NCBI GenBank assembly: GCA_041394405.1
Contig: JAWKIF010000006.1
Location: 682,001 to 746,000 of the forward strand
Reading direction: 5' to 3'
From: Microthrix sp041394405
Lineage (GTDB): Bacteria > Actinomycetota > Acidimicrobiia > Acidimicrobiales > Microtrichaceae
Length of the DNA: 64,000 nt
A model generated the notes under the pieces. The model was not told where the DNA came from. It worked only from the letters and a program-made list of their open reading frames with translations, and did no database searches. Positions 38,660 to 46,930 of the stretch are shown here, in pieces. The translations under genes and the position numbers were made by a program. Each line of letters opens with the position of its first letter. Position 1 is the first letter of the stretch.

Positions 38660-39457
38660 CTAGGAGTAGTGATCGGACACGTAGGTCTGGGTGTCGATGG
38701 GCGGCCGGATGTAGGTGTCGGCCTGGCGGGGCGGCAGCTCCAGCCGCTTGGAGGTGAGGTCCTGGTAGGGCACCGTGCCCAACAGGTGACGGATGCAGTT
38801 CAGGCGGGCCTTTCGCTTGTCGTCGGCATCCACCACCCACCAGGGGCATTCCTTGGTGTCGGTGGTGGCGAACATCTTGTCCTTGGCCTTGGAGTAGTCC
38901 ACCCACCTGGCCCGCGACTCCAGATCCATGGGGCTGAGCTTCCAGCGCTTCTCCACGTTGTCGATACGACCCTGGAAGCGCCGCTCCTGCTCGTCGTCGG
39001 ATACCGAAAACCAGTACTTCACCAGGATGATGCCCGACCGCACCAGCATGCGCTCGAAGTCGGGACACGAGCGCAGGAACTCCTCGTACTGCGCGTCGGT
39101 GCAGAACCCCATCACGCGCTCGACACCCGCCCGGTTGTACCAACTGCGGTCGAACAACACGATCTCGCCCGCTGCCGGAAGGTGGGCGACGTAGCGCTGG
39201 AAGTACCACTGCGTCTGCTCGCGCTCCGTCGGCTTGTCGAGGGCAACCACCCGGACGATGCGGGGATTGGTGCGTTCGGCGATGCGTTTGATGGCGCCGC
39301 CCTTTCCTGCGGCGTCGCGCCCCTCGAACAGGACGCACATGCGCAGTCCCTCCCCCCGGACCCATTCCTGTAGCTTTACGAGCTCGCGCTGGAGGTGGCG
39401 CAGCTCGGCCTCGTAGACGGCCTTCTTCATGCGCTTGACGTGATGGTGCTTCGACAC
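38660..39457 (-). CDS. ppk2: Polyphosphate kinase 2 family protein (first copy)
   Basis: A 265-residue enzyme that transfers phosphate between polyphosphate and nucleoside mono- or diphosphates. Walker A is VLFEGRDAAGKGGAIKRI, followed by ERTNPRIVRVVALDKPTEREQTQWYFQRYV, IVLFDRSWYNRAGVERVMGFC (Walker B and lid region), and KYWFSVSDDEQERRF. Length and motifs fit single-domain PPK2. Its start lies 28 bases after the stop of a second ppk2, so the two are probably cotranscribed. Confidence 0.92.
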   Translation of the reverse strand: MSKHHHVKRMKKAVYEAELRHLQRELVKLQEWVRGEGLRMCVLFEGRDAAGKGGAIKRIAERTNPRIVRVVALDKPTEREQTQWYFQRYVAHLPAAGEIVLFDRSWYNRAGVERVMGFCTDAQYEEFLRSCPDFERMLVRSGIILVKYWFSVSDDEQERRFQGRIDNVEKRWKLSPMDLESRARWVDYSKAKDKMFATTDTKECPWWVVDADDKRKARLNCIRHLLGTVPYQDLTSKRLELPPRQADTYIRPPIDTQTYVSDHYS

Positions 39458-39485
39458 ACCGGCTCCTCGTGGGTCGTAGGTGGGT

Positions 39486-40511
39486 TCAGCGCTGGAACTT
39501 GCCGCGCCGCAGGCGATCGGCCTCCATCAACTCAACCTCGTGGGCGCCCGAGAGCACCACCTTGGGGCTGGGGACGAAGTCCAGGTCCGGGTTGCGGTCC
39601 TCGTAGTCCACCGCGTTGAGGATGACCTTCATGGCATTGAGGCGGGCCTTGCGCTTGTTCTCGGAGCGAATCACCGTCCACGGGGTGTGGCTGGTGTGGC
39701 TGCGCCGCAGCATCTCGTACTTGTGGGTGGTGAAATCGTCCCAGTGCTCCTGGGCCTGCATGTCGATCTCCGACAGCTTCCATTGCCGCAGGGGGTCGTC
39801 GCGGCGGCGCTCGAAGCGACGCTGTTGTTCTTCCTTGGACACCGAGAAGTAGAGCTTCACCAGCGCCGTGCCCTGGCGCACCAGGTCCTTCTCGAAGCCA
39901 ACGACGCCCCGGAGAAAGTCCTCGTATTCCTTCTGGGTGCAGAACCCGAATACCGGCTCCACCATGGCCCGGTTGTACCAACTGCGGTCGAAGAGCACCA
40001 TCTCGCCGCCGCGGGGGAACTGGGTGACGTAGCGCTGCAGGTACCACTGGGTGCGCTGCTCGTCGGTGGGTTTTCCCAAGGCCACCACTCGGTAGTGCTT
40101 TTCGTTCATGTAGCGGGTCACGCGGCGGATGGTGCCGCCCTTGCCGGCCGCGTCGCGGCCCTCGAACAGCACGATCATGCGCTGGTCGGTGTGTTCCAGG
40201 TGCCGTTGCAGCTTCAGCAGCTCCACCTGGTAGGGCTTCAGGCTCTCTTCACGTTGGTCGCGCTTGAACAGCGCACGACACTCGCGGTCCTTGCGCGTGA
40301 TCTCGTCCCGCAGCCAACCGACCTCGGCCACCAGCGTGTCGTGGGGGGCGTCGGCCGGGTCGGCGTCGCCGAGGGGTTCGGGGTTGTCGTCGGCGGGCGC
40401 CGCCCCGACGGCGGTTGCGTCGGCGGGTGGGGCGATCGAGTTGACGGCATCGGGCGGGTCGACCGGCGCGCCGACGTCGGCTTCATCGATGGTGGTGGTG
40501 TCCTCGTTCAC
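39486..40511 (-). CDS. ppk2: Polyphosphate kinase 2 family protein (second copy)
   Basis: A 341-residue PPK2 with a variable acidic/Pro-rich N-terminal extension (about 1-85) before the kinase domain. VLFEGRDAAGKGGTIRRV, YRVVALGKPTDEQRTQWYLQRYV, MVLFDRSWYNRAMVEPVFGFC and KLYFSVSKEEQQRRFERR mirror the neighbouring copy closely. GTG 40511 has a GGGGAGG ribosome site and is preferred to the in-frame GTG/ATG at 40598. Paralogues often differ in NMP versus NDP preference; this cannot be read from sequence by eye. Confidence 0.92.
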   Translation of the reverse strand: MNEDTTTIDEADVGAPVDPPDAVNSIAPPADATAVGAAPADDNPEPLGDADPADAPHDTLVAEVGWLRDEITRKDRECRALFKRDQREESLKPYQVELLKLQRHLEHTDQRMIVLFEGRDAAGKGGTIRRVTRYMNEKHYRVVALGKPTDEQRTQWYLQRYVTQFPRGGEMVLFDRSWYNRAMVEPVFGFCTQKEYEDFLRGVVGFEKDLVRQGTALVKLYFSVSKEEQQRRFERRRDDPLRQWKLSEIDMQAQEHWDDFTTHKYEMLRRSHTSHTPWTVIRSENKRKARLNAMKVILNAVDYEDRNPDLDFVPSPKVVLSGAHEVELMEADRLRRGKFQR

Positions 40512-40677
40512 CGCGGCCTCCCCGGTCACGTTGGTCAACACCGGTCGCAGTTTCAGATGAGCGCGGCCGGTGAGCTGCCATTGTGGCCGGGTGCCCATCC
40601 ATGGCCGAAATCCGCCCGTGGTCGTTGAAAACCCAACGACTGGCCCCTGCTGCCGGTGCTCGGGAGGGTGGGGTTCG

Positions 40678-41238
40678 TCAGTCCTCCAGCCAGGCCGGGG
40701 CCCGGTCCAGCAGGTACTCGCTGACCACCCGGCAGGTGTCCAGTTGGTCGGCCAGGCTCTCGGTGCCCATGAACACCTGGCTGAGCGACACCTCCACCCG
40801 GGCCACGATGGTGAGGCTCCGTTCCGCCGGGTCGGTCACCGAGGCGTACGTGTCGATGGCCGAAACCTCGATCGGCAGATCGGTGCCGCCGACCCCGGCG
40901 AGGTCCGTTGCCAACACCAGCAGGTCGGGTCCGGCGGGCAGTGGCGGAAGCGACCACGTGAAGATCAGGGGGATCACAAAGCGGTCCTCGGGTTCCTCGG
41001 CCTCGCGCAGCTCCATGATGTGATCTTCGAACGCCAACAACACGCGCGGATCCAGCTCCACCCCGAGGTGGAAGTCCAGCGGCCCGCCGCAGGCCTCCTC
41101 GGGGTGCAGGTCGACCTCCCACGCCTGGCGCATGGAGTACGTCTCGACGAAGTGGCGTTCATCGTGGACGTGGAAGCCGTGCTCCACCGCCTGGTCCTTG
41201 AGGCCAGCGATGTATCCGGCGAGGTCGATGACGGCCAC
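40678..41238 (-). CDS. Hypothetical protein
   Basis: A 186-residue soluble, acidic protein with starting sequence VAVIDLAGYIAGLKDQAVEHGFHV. Motifs such as LDFHLGVELDPRVLLAFEDHIMEL and FVIPLIFTWSLPPLPAGPDLLVLATDLAG suggest one ordered alpha/beta domain, but no family is recognised. GTG 41238 is preceded by GAAAGGA and replaces an open but unlikely extension to 41382. It lies upstream of the ppk2 pair in the same direction, 166 bases away, and diverges from the phosphatase gene. Confidence 0.6.
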   Translation of the reverse strand: MAVIDLAGYIAGLKDQAVEHGFHVHDERHFVETYSMRQAWEVDLHPEEACGGPLDFHLGVELDPRVLLAFEDHIMELREAEEPEDRFVIPLIFTWSLPPLPAGPDLLVLATDLAGVGGTDLPIEVSAIDTYASVTDPAERSLTIVARVEVSLSQVFMGTESLADQLDTCRVVSEYLLDRAPAWLED

Positions 41239-41455
41239 AGGTGTCCTTTCGAGGTGGGTCGCTGCGCGGGGCCGAGTGTAGGAGGTGGGAGCCGGCAACC
41301 GGCCCGCCGGGTCAAGGTTCCCACGGCCCGGCCCGGTTGTGCCACGGGAAGGGCTCCCCCGGCAGTCTCGCCGGGGTCGCACACGCCTCCGTCAGCGGTC
41401 AGGATGGGGCCATGTTTCGTCGCCGGCATCTCCCGGCCCGACCGATGAGCGACAC

Positions 41456-42256
41456 GTGACCGAGCCCAACTCGTCCAACCTGCATCCCGAGGAGGCCTTG
41501 GATCTGCTGGACCAGGTCGCCATCGACGTGCGAATCGCGGTAGCCGAGGTGGTCGACCCGCGAGCCCGCAGCGAACGCCCCGGGCAATACGCGCTGGACC
41601 TGGCCGCCGACGGGGGAGCGGTGGCCACCCTGACCGCCGCCGGCCTGGGCGTGCTGTCGGAGGAGTCCGGCCACCATCATCCGCAACGGCCGCTGCAGGT
41701 GGTACTCGATCCGGTGGACGGCTCGACCAATGCCTCACGGGGCCTGCCGTGGTGGGCCACATCCGCCTGCATCATGGACGCAGACGGCCCATGGGTGTCG
41801 CTGGTGCGCAACCAGGCTACCGGCGCCACCTACACCGCCGTTCGAGGGGGAGGGGCGGAACTCGACGGACGGCCGCTGGACCGCGCTGTTGTGCCACCCA
41901 TGAAGCACTCCATGGTGGCCATCAACGGCACGCCTTCGTCGCACCTGGGATGGAAGCAGTTCCGCAGCCTGGGGGCCGCCGCCCTGGACATCTGCGCGGT
42001 CGCAGACGGTCGGCTCGACCTGTACCTGGATGCAACGCTCAGCGGAAACGCGCCGTGGGACTTCTTGGGTGGCCTGTTGGTGCTCACGGAGGTGGGTGGG
42101 GTGATGCTGGACGCCCACGATCGCACCATCGACGGCATCGACCCGCCCGAGCGGCGCCAGCCTGTGGCCGCCCGGTCGCGTGCGGCCGCCGAGGAGGCCC
42201 GAGACCGAGCCCACTCTGCGGGGTGGTGGCAGCACGAGGCGGGGTGGGGTCGCTGA
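41456..42256 (+). CDS. Inositol-monophosphatase-family phosphatase
   Basis: A 266-residue Mg-dependent phosphatase of the IMPase/FBPase superfamily. The metal-binding motif is VVLDPVDGSTNASRGLPWW (DPxDGSTN), a Glu occurs in GVLSEESGHHH, and the late motif NAPWDFLGGLLVLTEVGG corresponds to WDxxAG. Possible substrates include inositol phosphate, histidinol phosphate or PAP; the sequence does not decide. GTG 41456 is the likely start, since the frame upstream lacks family similarity. Confidence 0.85.
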   Translation: MTEPNSSNLHPEEALDLLDQVAIDVRIAVAEVVDPRARSERPGQYALDLAADGGAVATLTAAGLGVLSEESGHHHPQRPLQVVLDPVDGSTNASRGLPWWATSACIMDADGPWVSLVRNQATGATYTAVRGGGAELDGRPLDRAVVPPMKHSMVAINGTPSSHLGWKQFRSLGAAALDICAVADGRLDLYLDATLSGNAPWDFLGGLLVLTEVGGVMLDAHDRTIDGIDPPERRQPVAARSRAAAEEARDRAHSAGWWQHEAGWGR

Positions 42257-42309
42257 GTGAACGACCTGCGCCGCTGCGAGCGGCGAGTCGTCGCAAGTAG
42301 CCTGACCCG

Positions 42310-42849
42310 ATGCTGACCGCCCTGCACCGCCTGGCGCTGGGCCTGTTTCGCCTCATGCCCACCCAGGCCCGGCGAATCGTGGTTCGGTCGCTGTCGCCCA
42401 CCTTCACCGCAGGCGCCATTGCGGTGATCCTCGACGAGGACGATCGAATGCTGCTGGTGCGTCAGACCTACCGGGGCCGATGGGGGTTGCCCGGCGGCCT
42501 GATGAAACGGGGCGAACTGCCGCTCGACGCACTCAACCGTGAGGTTCGGGAGGAGGTGGGTATCGCCGTGGTGGCCGAGGGCGAGCCCGAGGTGGTTCTT
42601 GACCCGGAGCCCCGACGCATTGACGTGGTCTTCGTTGCACGCCCTGCAGCCGCTGGACCCGAACCCCAACCCAGCTCGGCGGAGATCGAGGCCCTCCGGT
42701 GGGTGGCGGCCGACGAGGTGCCCGTCATCCAGATGGAGACGGCCATGGCCCTCGAGCGGCTGAACGCAGCCGGACGGCTGCCCGCCGCGTGGGAGGCGGT
42801 GGCCGAAACAGCGGTAGCCGACTGGCGCGCCTCGGTGGCCACCGAGTGA
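42310..42849 (+). CDS. Nudix hydrolase
   Basis: A 179-residue protein. The Nudix box is complete: GGLMKRGELPLDALNREVREEVGI fits GX5EX7REUXEEXGU (about residues 62-84). The N-terminus is weakly hydrophobic (MLTALHRLALGLFRLMP), possibly peripheral to the membrane. Nudix enzymes cleave nucleoside diphosphates linked to other groups; the substrate is unknown. It follows the phosphatase gene by 53 bases in the same direction. Confidence 0.9.
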   Translation: MLTALHRLALGLFRLMPTQARRIVVRSLSPTFTAGAIAVILDEDDRMLLVRQTYRGRWGLPGGLMKRGELPLDALNREVREEVGIAVVAEGEPEVVLDPEPRRIDVVFVARPAAAGPEPQPSSAEIEALRWVAADEVPVIQMETAMALERLNAAGRLPAAWEAVAETAVADWRASVATE

Positions 42850-42894
42850 CGGGCCGCCGGCCCGACCGAGCAGCGTTGCGGTCGTTCGCCGCCA

Positions 42895-42942
42895 CCCCGT
42901 GAGGGTTATCGGTGCCAGGGCCCGCACAACCCTCACCGCGTG
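42895..42942. repeat. Dispersed near-palindromic repeat, copy A
   Basis: The copy reads CCCCGTGAGGGTTAT, a 15-base loop region CGGTGCCAGGGCCCG, then CACAACCCTCACCGCGTG. The arms GTGAGGGTT/AACCCTCAC form a 9-bp stem. The reverse complement of 61283-61330 has the same outer arms. It lies between the Nudix gene and tRNA-Val. Confidence 0.75.
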
Positions 42943-43004
42943 CCAGGATCCCGGTCACCCACTGCAACCGCGCACCAACCGGCCCGCTACGCTCGCCGGT
43001 TTCC

Positions 43005-43078
43005 GGGCGCTTAGCTCAGCTGGTGAGAGCACCTCCCTTACAAGGAGGGGGTCGGGGGTTCGAGTCCCTCAGCGCCCA
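43005..43078 (+). tRNA. tRNA-Val (TAC)
   Basis: A 74-base cloverleaf. The acceptor GGGCGCT pairs perfectly with AGCGCCC, anticodon stem CCTCC/GGAGG closes loop CTTACAA, and the T arm GGGGG-TTCGAGT-CCCTC is intact. Discriminator A, no CCA encoded. Confidence 0.95.
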
Positions 43079-43103
43079 CTCTCACTCCCGTTCGCCACGT
43101 AGG

Positions 43104-43154
43104 CGTGGGCCTTGAGGGAGTGCAGGGTGTGAGAGCCGTACCACAAGGCCCACG
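43104..43154. repeat. Inverted repeat downstream of tRNA-Val
   Basis: A perfect 10-bp inverted repeat CGTGGGCCTT / AAGGCCCACG with a 31-base loop, 26 bases after tRNA-Val. It could help end the tRNA transcript or bind a regulator of the following coq4/tetR pair; no T-tract follows. Confidence 0.4.
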
Positions 43155-43333
43155 ATGTTCGCGGCAGCAACGGGGGGGGGCCGGTTGCCGGGAGGTTGAG
43201 CGGAGGCGAAGCCGCGCCCGGCGGCGCCCAGGTGCGCCGCGCCAACGAGATATGAAACAGGTTGCGTTGTGTGTCTGATTACGCGAGGCTCAGCCCGATG
43301 CAGGGGAGCGAAGTGAGGGAGGCGCAGGGCGAC

Positions 43334-44146
43334 ATGGCAGGAGCGACTGGCACCGATGCGGGCACGGCCCGGATTCGCCGCAACTGGAAGCGCGCAGTGC
43401 AATGCTCGCCTGCCCTGGTTGCGCCCAGCAGGTACGCGTCGGAGTTGATGGAATTCAGCCTTGCGCTGGGCGGGCCAACGTTGCAGGCCCAGTACGAGAG
43501 CTTCCGAGCACATCCGGACGGCCGGCGCTTGCTCGCCGAGAGACCTGACCTCCGATCGGTACTGGGTAACCGGGAGGCCCTGGCCTCGTTGCCCGAGCGG
43601 AGCTTCGGTCGGGCGTATCTGGACTTCACGGGTCGCTATCGCTTCGATGCCGCGGCGTTCGACGCGGGGCACGACCTGGAGGGGATGGCGCAGCGACTCG
43701 GGTGGGACGACGACCTCCTGTACGTGATCGCCCGAGGTCTGCAGTTGCACGACCTGTGGCACACCCTTGGTGGCTATGGTCCAGATTGGGCCGGCGAGGC
43801 CGGGGTGATGGCGTTCACCTACGGGCAAATCCCGGATGTGGGCATTGGGGTGATCGCCGGGATCCTGCGTGCCATTCCGGGCGGCACGAGCCGCAGGACG
43901 TGGAAGGTGTACCTGGCCCAGGCGCGCGCCCGTGGACGGCGGTCCAACAACCTGCTGGTCGTGCCCTACGAGGACCTGCTGGCCGCACCCATCGACGAGG
44001 TTCGTCACCAACTGGGCATCGCCGCGACCGAGCTCGCGCACCCTCAAGGCATCCCCCACTCGAGCTTTCGCTACGGATTCGCCAAGGCAATGGAGACGGC
44101 CTACGAGCCCTACGCCGGGGCCGCGTCGGACGGCGCTGCGGCGTGA
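43334..44146 (+). CDS. Coq4-family protein
   Basis: A 270-residue protein with the Coq4 zinc motif HDxxHx11E: H139-D140-L-W-H143 followed by E155 (LQLHDLWHTLGGYGPDWAGEAGVMAF). Flanking segments (RDLSSxxx-like RSVLGNREALASLPERSFGRAYLDF, and the C-terminal NNLLVVPYEDLLAAPIDEVRHQLGI) also fit. Eukaryotic Coq4 acts in coenzyme Q biosynthesis; a bacterial role is not established, and actinobacteria normally use menaquinone. ATG 43334 follows a GGGAGG by about 12 bases; ATG 43298 is an alternative. The stop overlaps a TetR gene, suggesting joint regulation. Confidence 0.82.
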   Translation: MAGATGTDAGTARIRRNWKRAVQCSPALVAPSRYASELMEFSLALGGPTLQAQYESFRAHPDGRRLLAERPDLRSVLGNREALASLPERSFGRAYLDFTGRYRFDAAAFDAGHDLEGMAQRLGWDDDLLYVIARGLQLHDLWHTLGGYGPDWAGEAGVMAFTYGQIPDVGIGVIAGILRAIPGGTSRRTWKVYLAQARARGRRSNNLLVVPYEDLLAAPIDEVRHQLGIAATELAHPQGIPHSSFRYGFAKAMETAYEPYAGAASDGAAA

Positions 44147-44772
44147 CCCCCTCGACCCGCAGGCCGGGACGGCCCAAGGGAGGGGGCATGTCGCCCGAGG
44201 AGGCCAACGCCCTCGTGCTGGATGCGGCCGAGCGGGCCATCGGGCGACTCGGCTTCGAGCGAACGACCATCGATGACATCGCTGATGAGGCCGGCGTCTC
44301 GCGCAGCCTTGTCTACCGTCACTTCGGCTCACGCGACGAGATCCTCACCGGCGTGATCGGCAGGATCACCGACGCGCTGACGTCCGATCTGGCACAGCGG
44401 CTGGACGAAACGCAGTCCCTCGGGGACTTCATCGAGGACGCCATGGTGCACGTGGTGGTCATGGTGCGCAGCGACCCGTCGTTGGTCAGCGTGTTTTCCG
44501 ACGGTGGCAGGGCAGCCGCAGGACGGGTCGTGGGCACCACCGAGGACATCAAGGGACGCGCCCGCCGGTTCGCCCACTCGATCCTCGACTCGGCCGGACC
44601 GCAACGGGCGGCCCAGCTGCGCGATGACGTGGATGTCAACGCAGCGGTGGACCACTTGGTCTTGGTCGGCCTCGCTCTGATCCAAGGGTTCGGGCCCGTG
44701 AGCGACGACCCCGAACTGCTCAGGGAGTACCTGTCGACGTTCGTCGTGCCGTCGTTGGTTGGGATGCGCTGA
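44143..44772 (+). CDS. TetR-family transcriptional regulator
   Basis: A 209-residue repressor-type protein. The N-terminal helix-turn-helix (about 20-65) reads VLDAAERAIGRLGFERTTIDDIADEAGVSRSLVYRHFGSRDEIL, classic TetR. The C-terminal ligand domain is variable. It is translationally coupled to the Coq4-like gene (GTGA), so it probably controls that gene and itself; its ligand may be a lipid or quinone-like molecule, which is speculation. Confidence 0.92.
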   Translation: MTPSTRRPGRPKGGGMSPEEANALVLDAAERAIGRLGFERTTIDDIADEAGVSRSLVYRHFGSRDEILTGVIGRITDALTSDLAQRLDETQSLGDFIEDAMVHVVVMVRSDPSLVSVFSDGGRAAAGRVVGTTEDIKGRARRFAHSILDSAGPQRAAQLRDDVDVNAAVDHLVLVGLALIQGFGPVSDDPELLREYLSTFVVPSLVGMR

Positions 44773-44801
44773 TCGGTGGTCGATCCAGTGGGGGGAGCAA
44801 C

Positions 44802-45641
44802 GTGAACAAGTGGGGCAGGAGGCTCGGCGTCGCTGCGCTGGCGATCGTTGCAGCGCTCGGCATCGTGAGGCTGGTCGTCGAATGGCGGGACCGTTCGGAT
44901 CCGGTGGACGTGTCCGACCTGGCAGCCGAGTTCGACAGTCCCGCAGGTGCCTCGCCGCGAGCCGATGGCCTCGGGCAGGACTCCGCTGGGCCGGTGGAGT
45001 TACCTGTCGGAGTGTGGTCGTACGCGGCGTCCGGCACCGAATACGTCGATGTTCTGGGTGGCCCGCTGCACGAGTTCCCGGACCAGGTGGCTCAGAGCAT
45101 CACCAACACGGCATGCGGCCAAACGATCGAAGTCACGCTCTTCGAGCAGCGCGCGGATGTGTTGGAGCTGTGCTGGGGCGAGGACGGCGCGCTGCGACTC
45201 GATCGATTCGAGACCCGCCACGAGTTCGTGGGGGTGGCCGACGTGACCGTCACCGACGGTTGTGGTGCGATCGATATCTGGTGGCCGGGCATCGAGCGGG
45301 ACGTGGGCTCCGAACCGAAGTCCGTGAACTGCACCGCCGAGGGCAACATGTCGGGTAGCGTCGGCGCGACGGTCTCCCAGGAGGTCGTCGCGATCGAAGA
45401 GGTCGATACCGGCGCAGGAGCCCACGAAGCAGTACGCGTCAAGGTCACCTCCCGAGTGGGTACCGAAGCGGACCCCACCCACGGTGTCTACGACGCGGAG
45501 TTCTGGTTCGGGCTGGACGACGGCGTGATACTGCGTCGAACCCTGGACGCCGAGGTGAATGCGTCGACACCCGTGGGCGCCGTCCGCTTCGAAGAATCAT
45601 TCGACATCACCGCCGACGACATCGACCCACTGTCGAGCTGA
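44802..45641 (+). CDS. Membrane-anchored extracytoplasmic hypothetical protein
   Basis: A 279-residue protein. One N-terminal transmembrane segment (LGVAALAIVAALGIVRLVV, about 8-26) is followed by an acidic extracytoplasmic domain with four Cys residues in two likely pairs (NTACGQ/ELCWG and TDGCGA/SVNCTA) and a C-terminal beta-rich part (VYDAEFWFGLDDGVILRRTLDAEV) resembling LolA-like or DUF-type lipoprotein carriers. No family is named. GTG 44802 has a strong GGGGGGAG ribosome site, 29 bases after the TetR stop. Confidence 0.65.
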   Translation: MNKWGRRLGVAALAIVAALGIVRLVVEWRDRSDPVDVSDLAAEFDSPAGASPRADGLGQDSAGPVELPVGVWSYAASGTEYVDVLGGPLHEFPDQVAQSITNTACGQTIEVTLFEQRADVLELCWGEDGALRLDRFETRHEFVGVADVTVTDGCGAIDIWWPGIERDVGSEPKSVNCTAEGNMSGSVGATVSQEVVAIEEVDTGAGAHEAVRVKVTSRVGTEADPTHGVYDAEFWFGLDDGVILRRTLDAEVNASTPVGAVRFEESFDITADDIDPLSS

Positions 45642-45756
45642 GAGCGGGCGAGTACCTGGGGCGGCGGTGATGGCCCGGCCGCCAGTCACCGGTCCAGGTC
45701 CCGGACGGCAGCCGCAGGCGCGAAGTGCGGGCGGGACTGGCGCCTACCATGCCGCC

Positions 45757-46248
45757 ATGGCCAAAGGACTGCTTCCGCTCGCCCCTCCGGACGGCGACGC
45801 CGGGGTCACCGACCCGCAGGCCGTCGTCGAGGCATTCCTCGCGGCACTCGCCGCCGGTGACACCGTCGCCGCGGACTCGCTGGTTGACGACGACATCGAG
45901 TACGTCAACGTGGGGCTTCCCACCGTGCGGGGCCGCAAGGAGATGGCCAAGGTTTTTGCGCTGCTGGATCGGCCGGGTGCGGGCTTCGAGGTGTACCTGC
46001 ACGCCATCTCCTCCGACGGGCCGGTGGTGCTGACCGAGCGAACCGACGTGCTGGTGATCGGTCGTCTGCGGGCGCAGTTCTGGGTGTGGGGGCGCTTCGA
46101 GGTACGCGACGGCACGATCACGCTGTGGCGGGATTCGTTCGACTACGTGGACATCCTGCGGGGAACCCTCCGAGGGCTGGTGGGCGTGGCGTTCCCGCGG
46201 GTGAACCCGACCCCTCCGCAAGGTCCCGAGGCGGTTCCTGGCCGCTGA
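45757..46248 (+). CDS. Limonene-1,2-epoxide hydrolase-like protein
   Basis: A 163-residue SnoaL-like cone-shaped protein. The catalytic pattern of limonene-epoxide hydrolases is visible: Y49 and N51 (IEYVNVGLP), R95-x-D97 (TERTDVL) and the WRDSFDY segment (D126 or D129). QFWVWGRFEVRDGTITLWRD resembles the mycobacterial epoxide hydrolase EphG (Rv2740 type). It should hydrolyse a hydrophobic epoxide, perhaps a sterol or fatty acid derivative. ATG 45757 starts the conserved region; upstream frame is unconvincing. Confidence 0.85.
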   Translation: MAKGLLPLAPPDGDAGVTDPQAVVEAFLAALAAGDTVAADSLVDDDIEYVNVGLPTVRGRKEMAKVFALLDRPGAGFEVYLHAISSDGPVVLTERTDVLVIGRLRAQFWVWGRFEVRDGTITLWRDSFDYVDILRGTLRGLVGVAFPRVNPTPPQGPEAVPGR

Positions 46249-46283
46249 GCGGCAACCGACGCCGCCCTGGGACCGAGGGGCTG

Positions 46284-46901
46284 TCAGGCGGGGACGGCGA
46301 CGCCCTCGTACAGGGCGGTGGTGAAGGTGGGGCCGGGCATGGTGTGGTGTTCGCTGCTCCGCAAGACAAAGCCGCCGGAGGTCACCAGTTCGTCGGCGTT
46401 GCGGGTGAGGTGGCAGCCGCCGGCAAGGGGCTTCCACACCTTCTCGATGCGCGCTTGGCGTCGAGCCACCCTGGGGTCGGCGTGCAGGCCGTGTTCGAGG
46501 TAGCGGAACTCGCCGCCGGGCCGCAGCACCCGCCGGACTTCGGCAATCGCCGACTCGACATCGGGGATGGTGCACAGGGTGAAGGCGGCGACGACGGTGT
46601 CCACCGAGGCGTCGCCCAGCGACAGGCTGGCCCCGTCCAGGCCGATCCAGCGCACGGGCCGAGCGAAATCGCCAATGCGGCGCTCGGCCAGCGACCGGGC
46701 TCCGCTCGCCGGGTCGACCGCGAGCACCTCGGTGACCCGCCCGGGATCGTAGAACTCCAGGTTGGTGCCGGTTCCGAAGCCCAACTCCAACACGACGCCG
46801 GAAGCCTCGGGCACCACGTGGGAGCGGTGCTTCTTCACATGGCCGGTGCTGAGTGCTCGATCGATCACCGGCGGCAACACGCGGTCTGAGTAGAAGCCCA
46901 T
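46284..46901 (-). CDS. SAM-dependent methyltransferase
   Basis: A 205-residue class I methyltransferase. Motif I is VVLELGFGTGTNLEFY (about 36-51), the acidic end of strand 2 is VLAVDPASG, and IGLDGASLSLGDASVDTVVAAFTLCTIPDVESAIAEVRRVLRPGG is the motif II-III stretch. FRYLEHG resembles enzymes acting on lipids or small molecules of the phosphatidylethanolamine/ubiquinone type. It diverges from the site-2 protease gene by 29 bases. Confidence 0.9.
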   Translation of the reverse strand: MGFYSDRVLPPVIDRALSTGHVKKHRSHVVPEASGVVLELGFGTGTNLEFYDPGRVTEVLAVDPASGARSLAERRIGDFARPVRWIGLDGASLSLGDASVDTVVAAFTLCTIPDVESAIAEVRRVLRPGGEFRYLEHGLHADPRVARRQARIEKVWKPLAGGCHLTRNADELVTSGGFVLRSSEHHTMPGPTFTTALYEGVAVPA

Positions 46902-46930
46902 CGGACCATCCTTGCCCGTAGGATGGGTGC

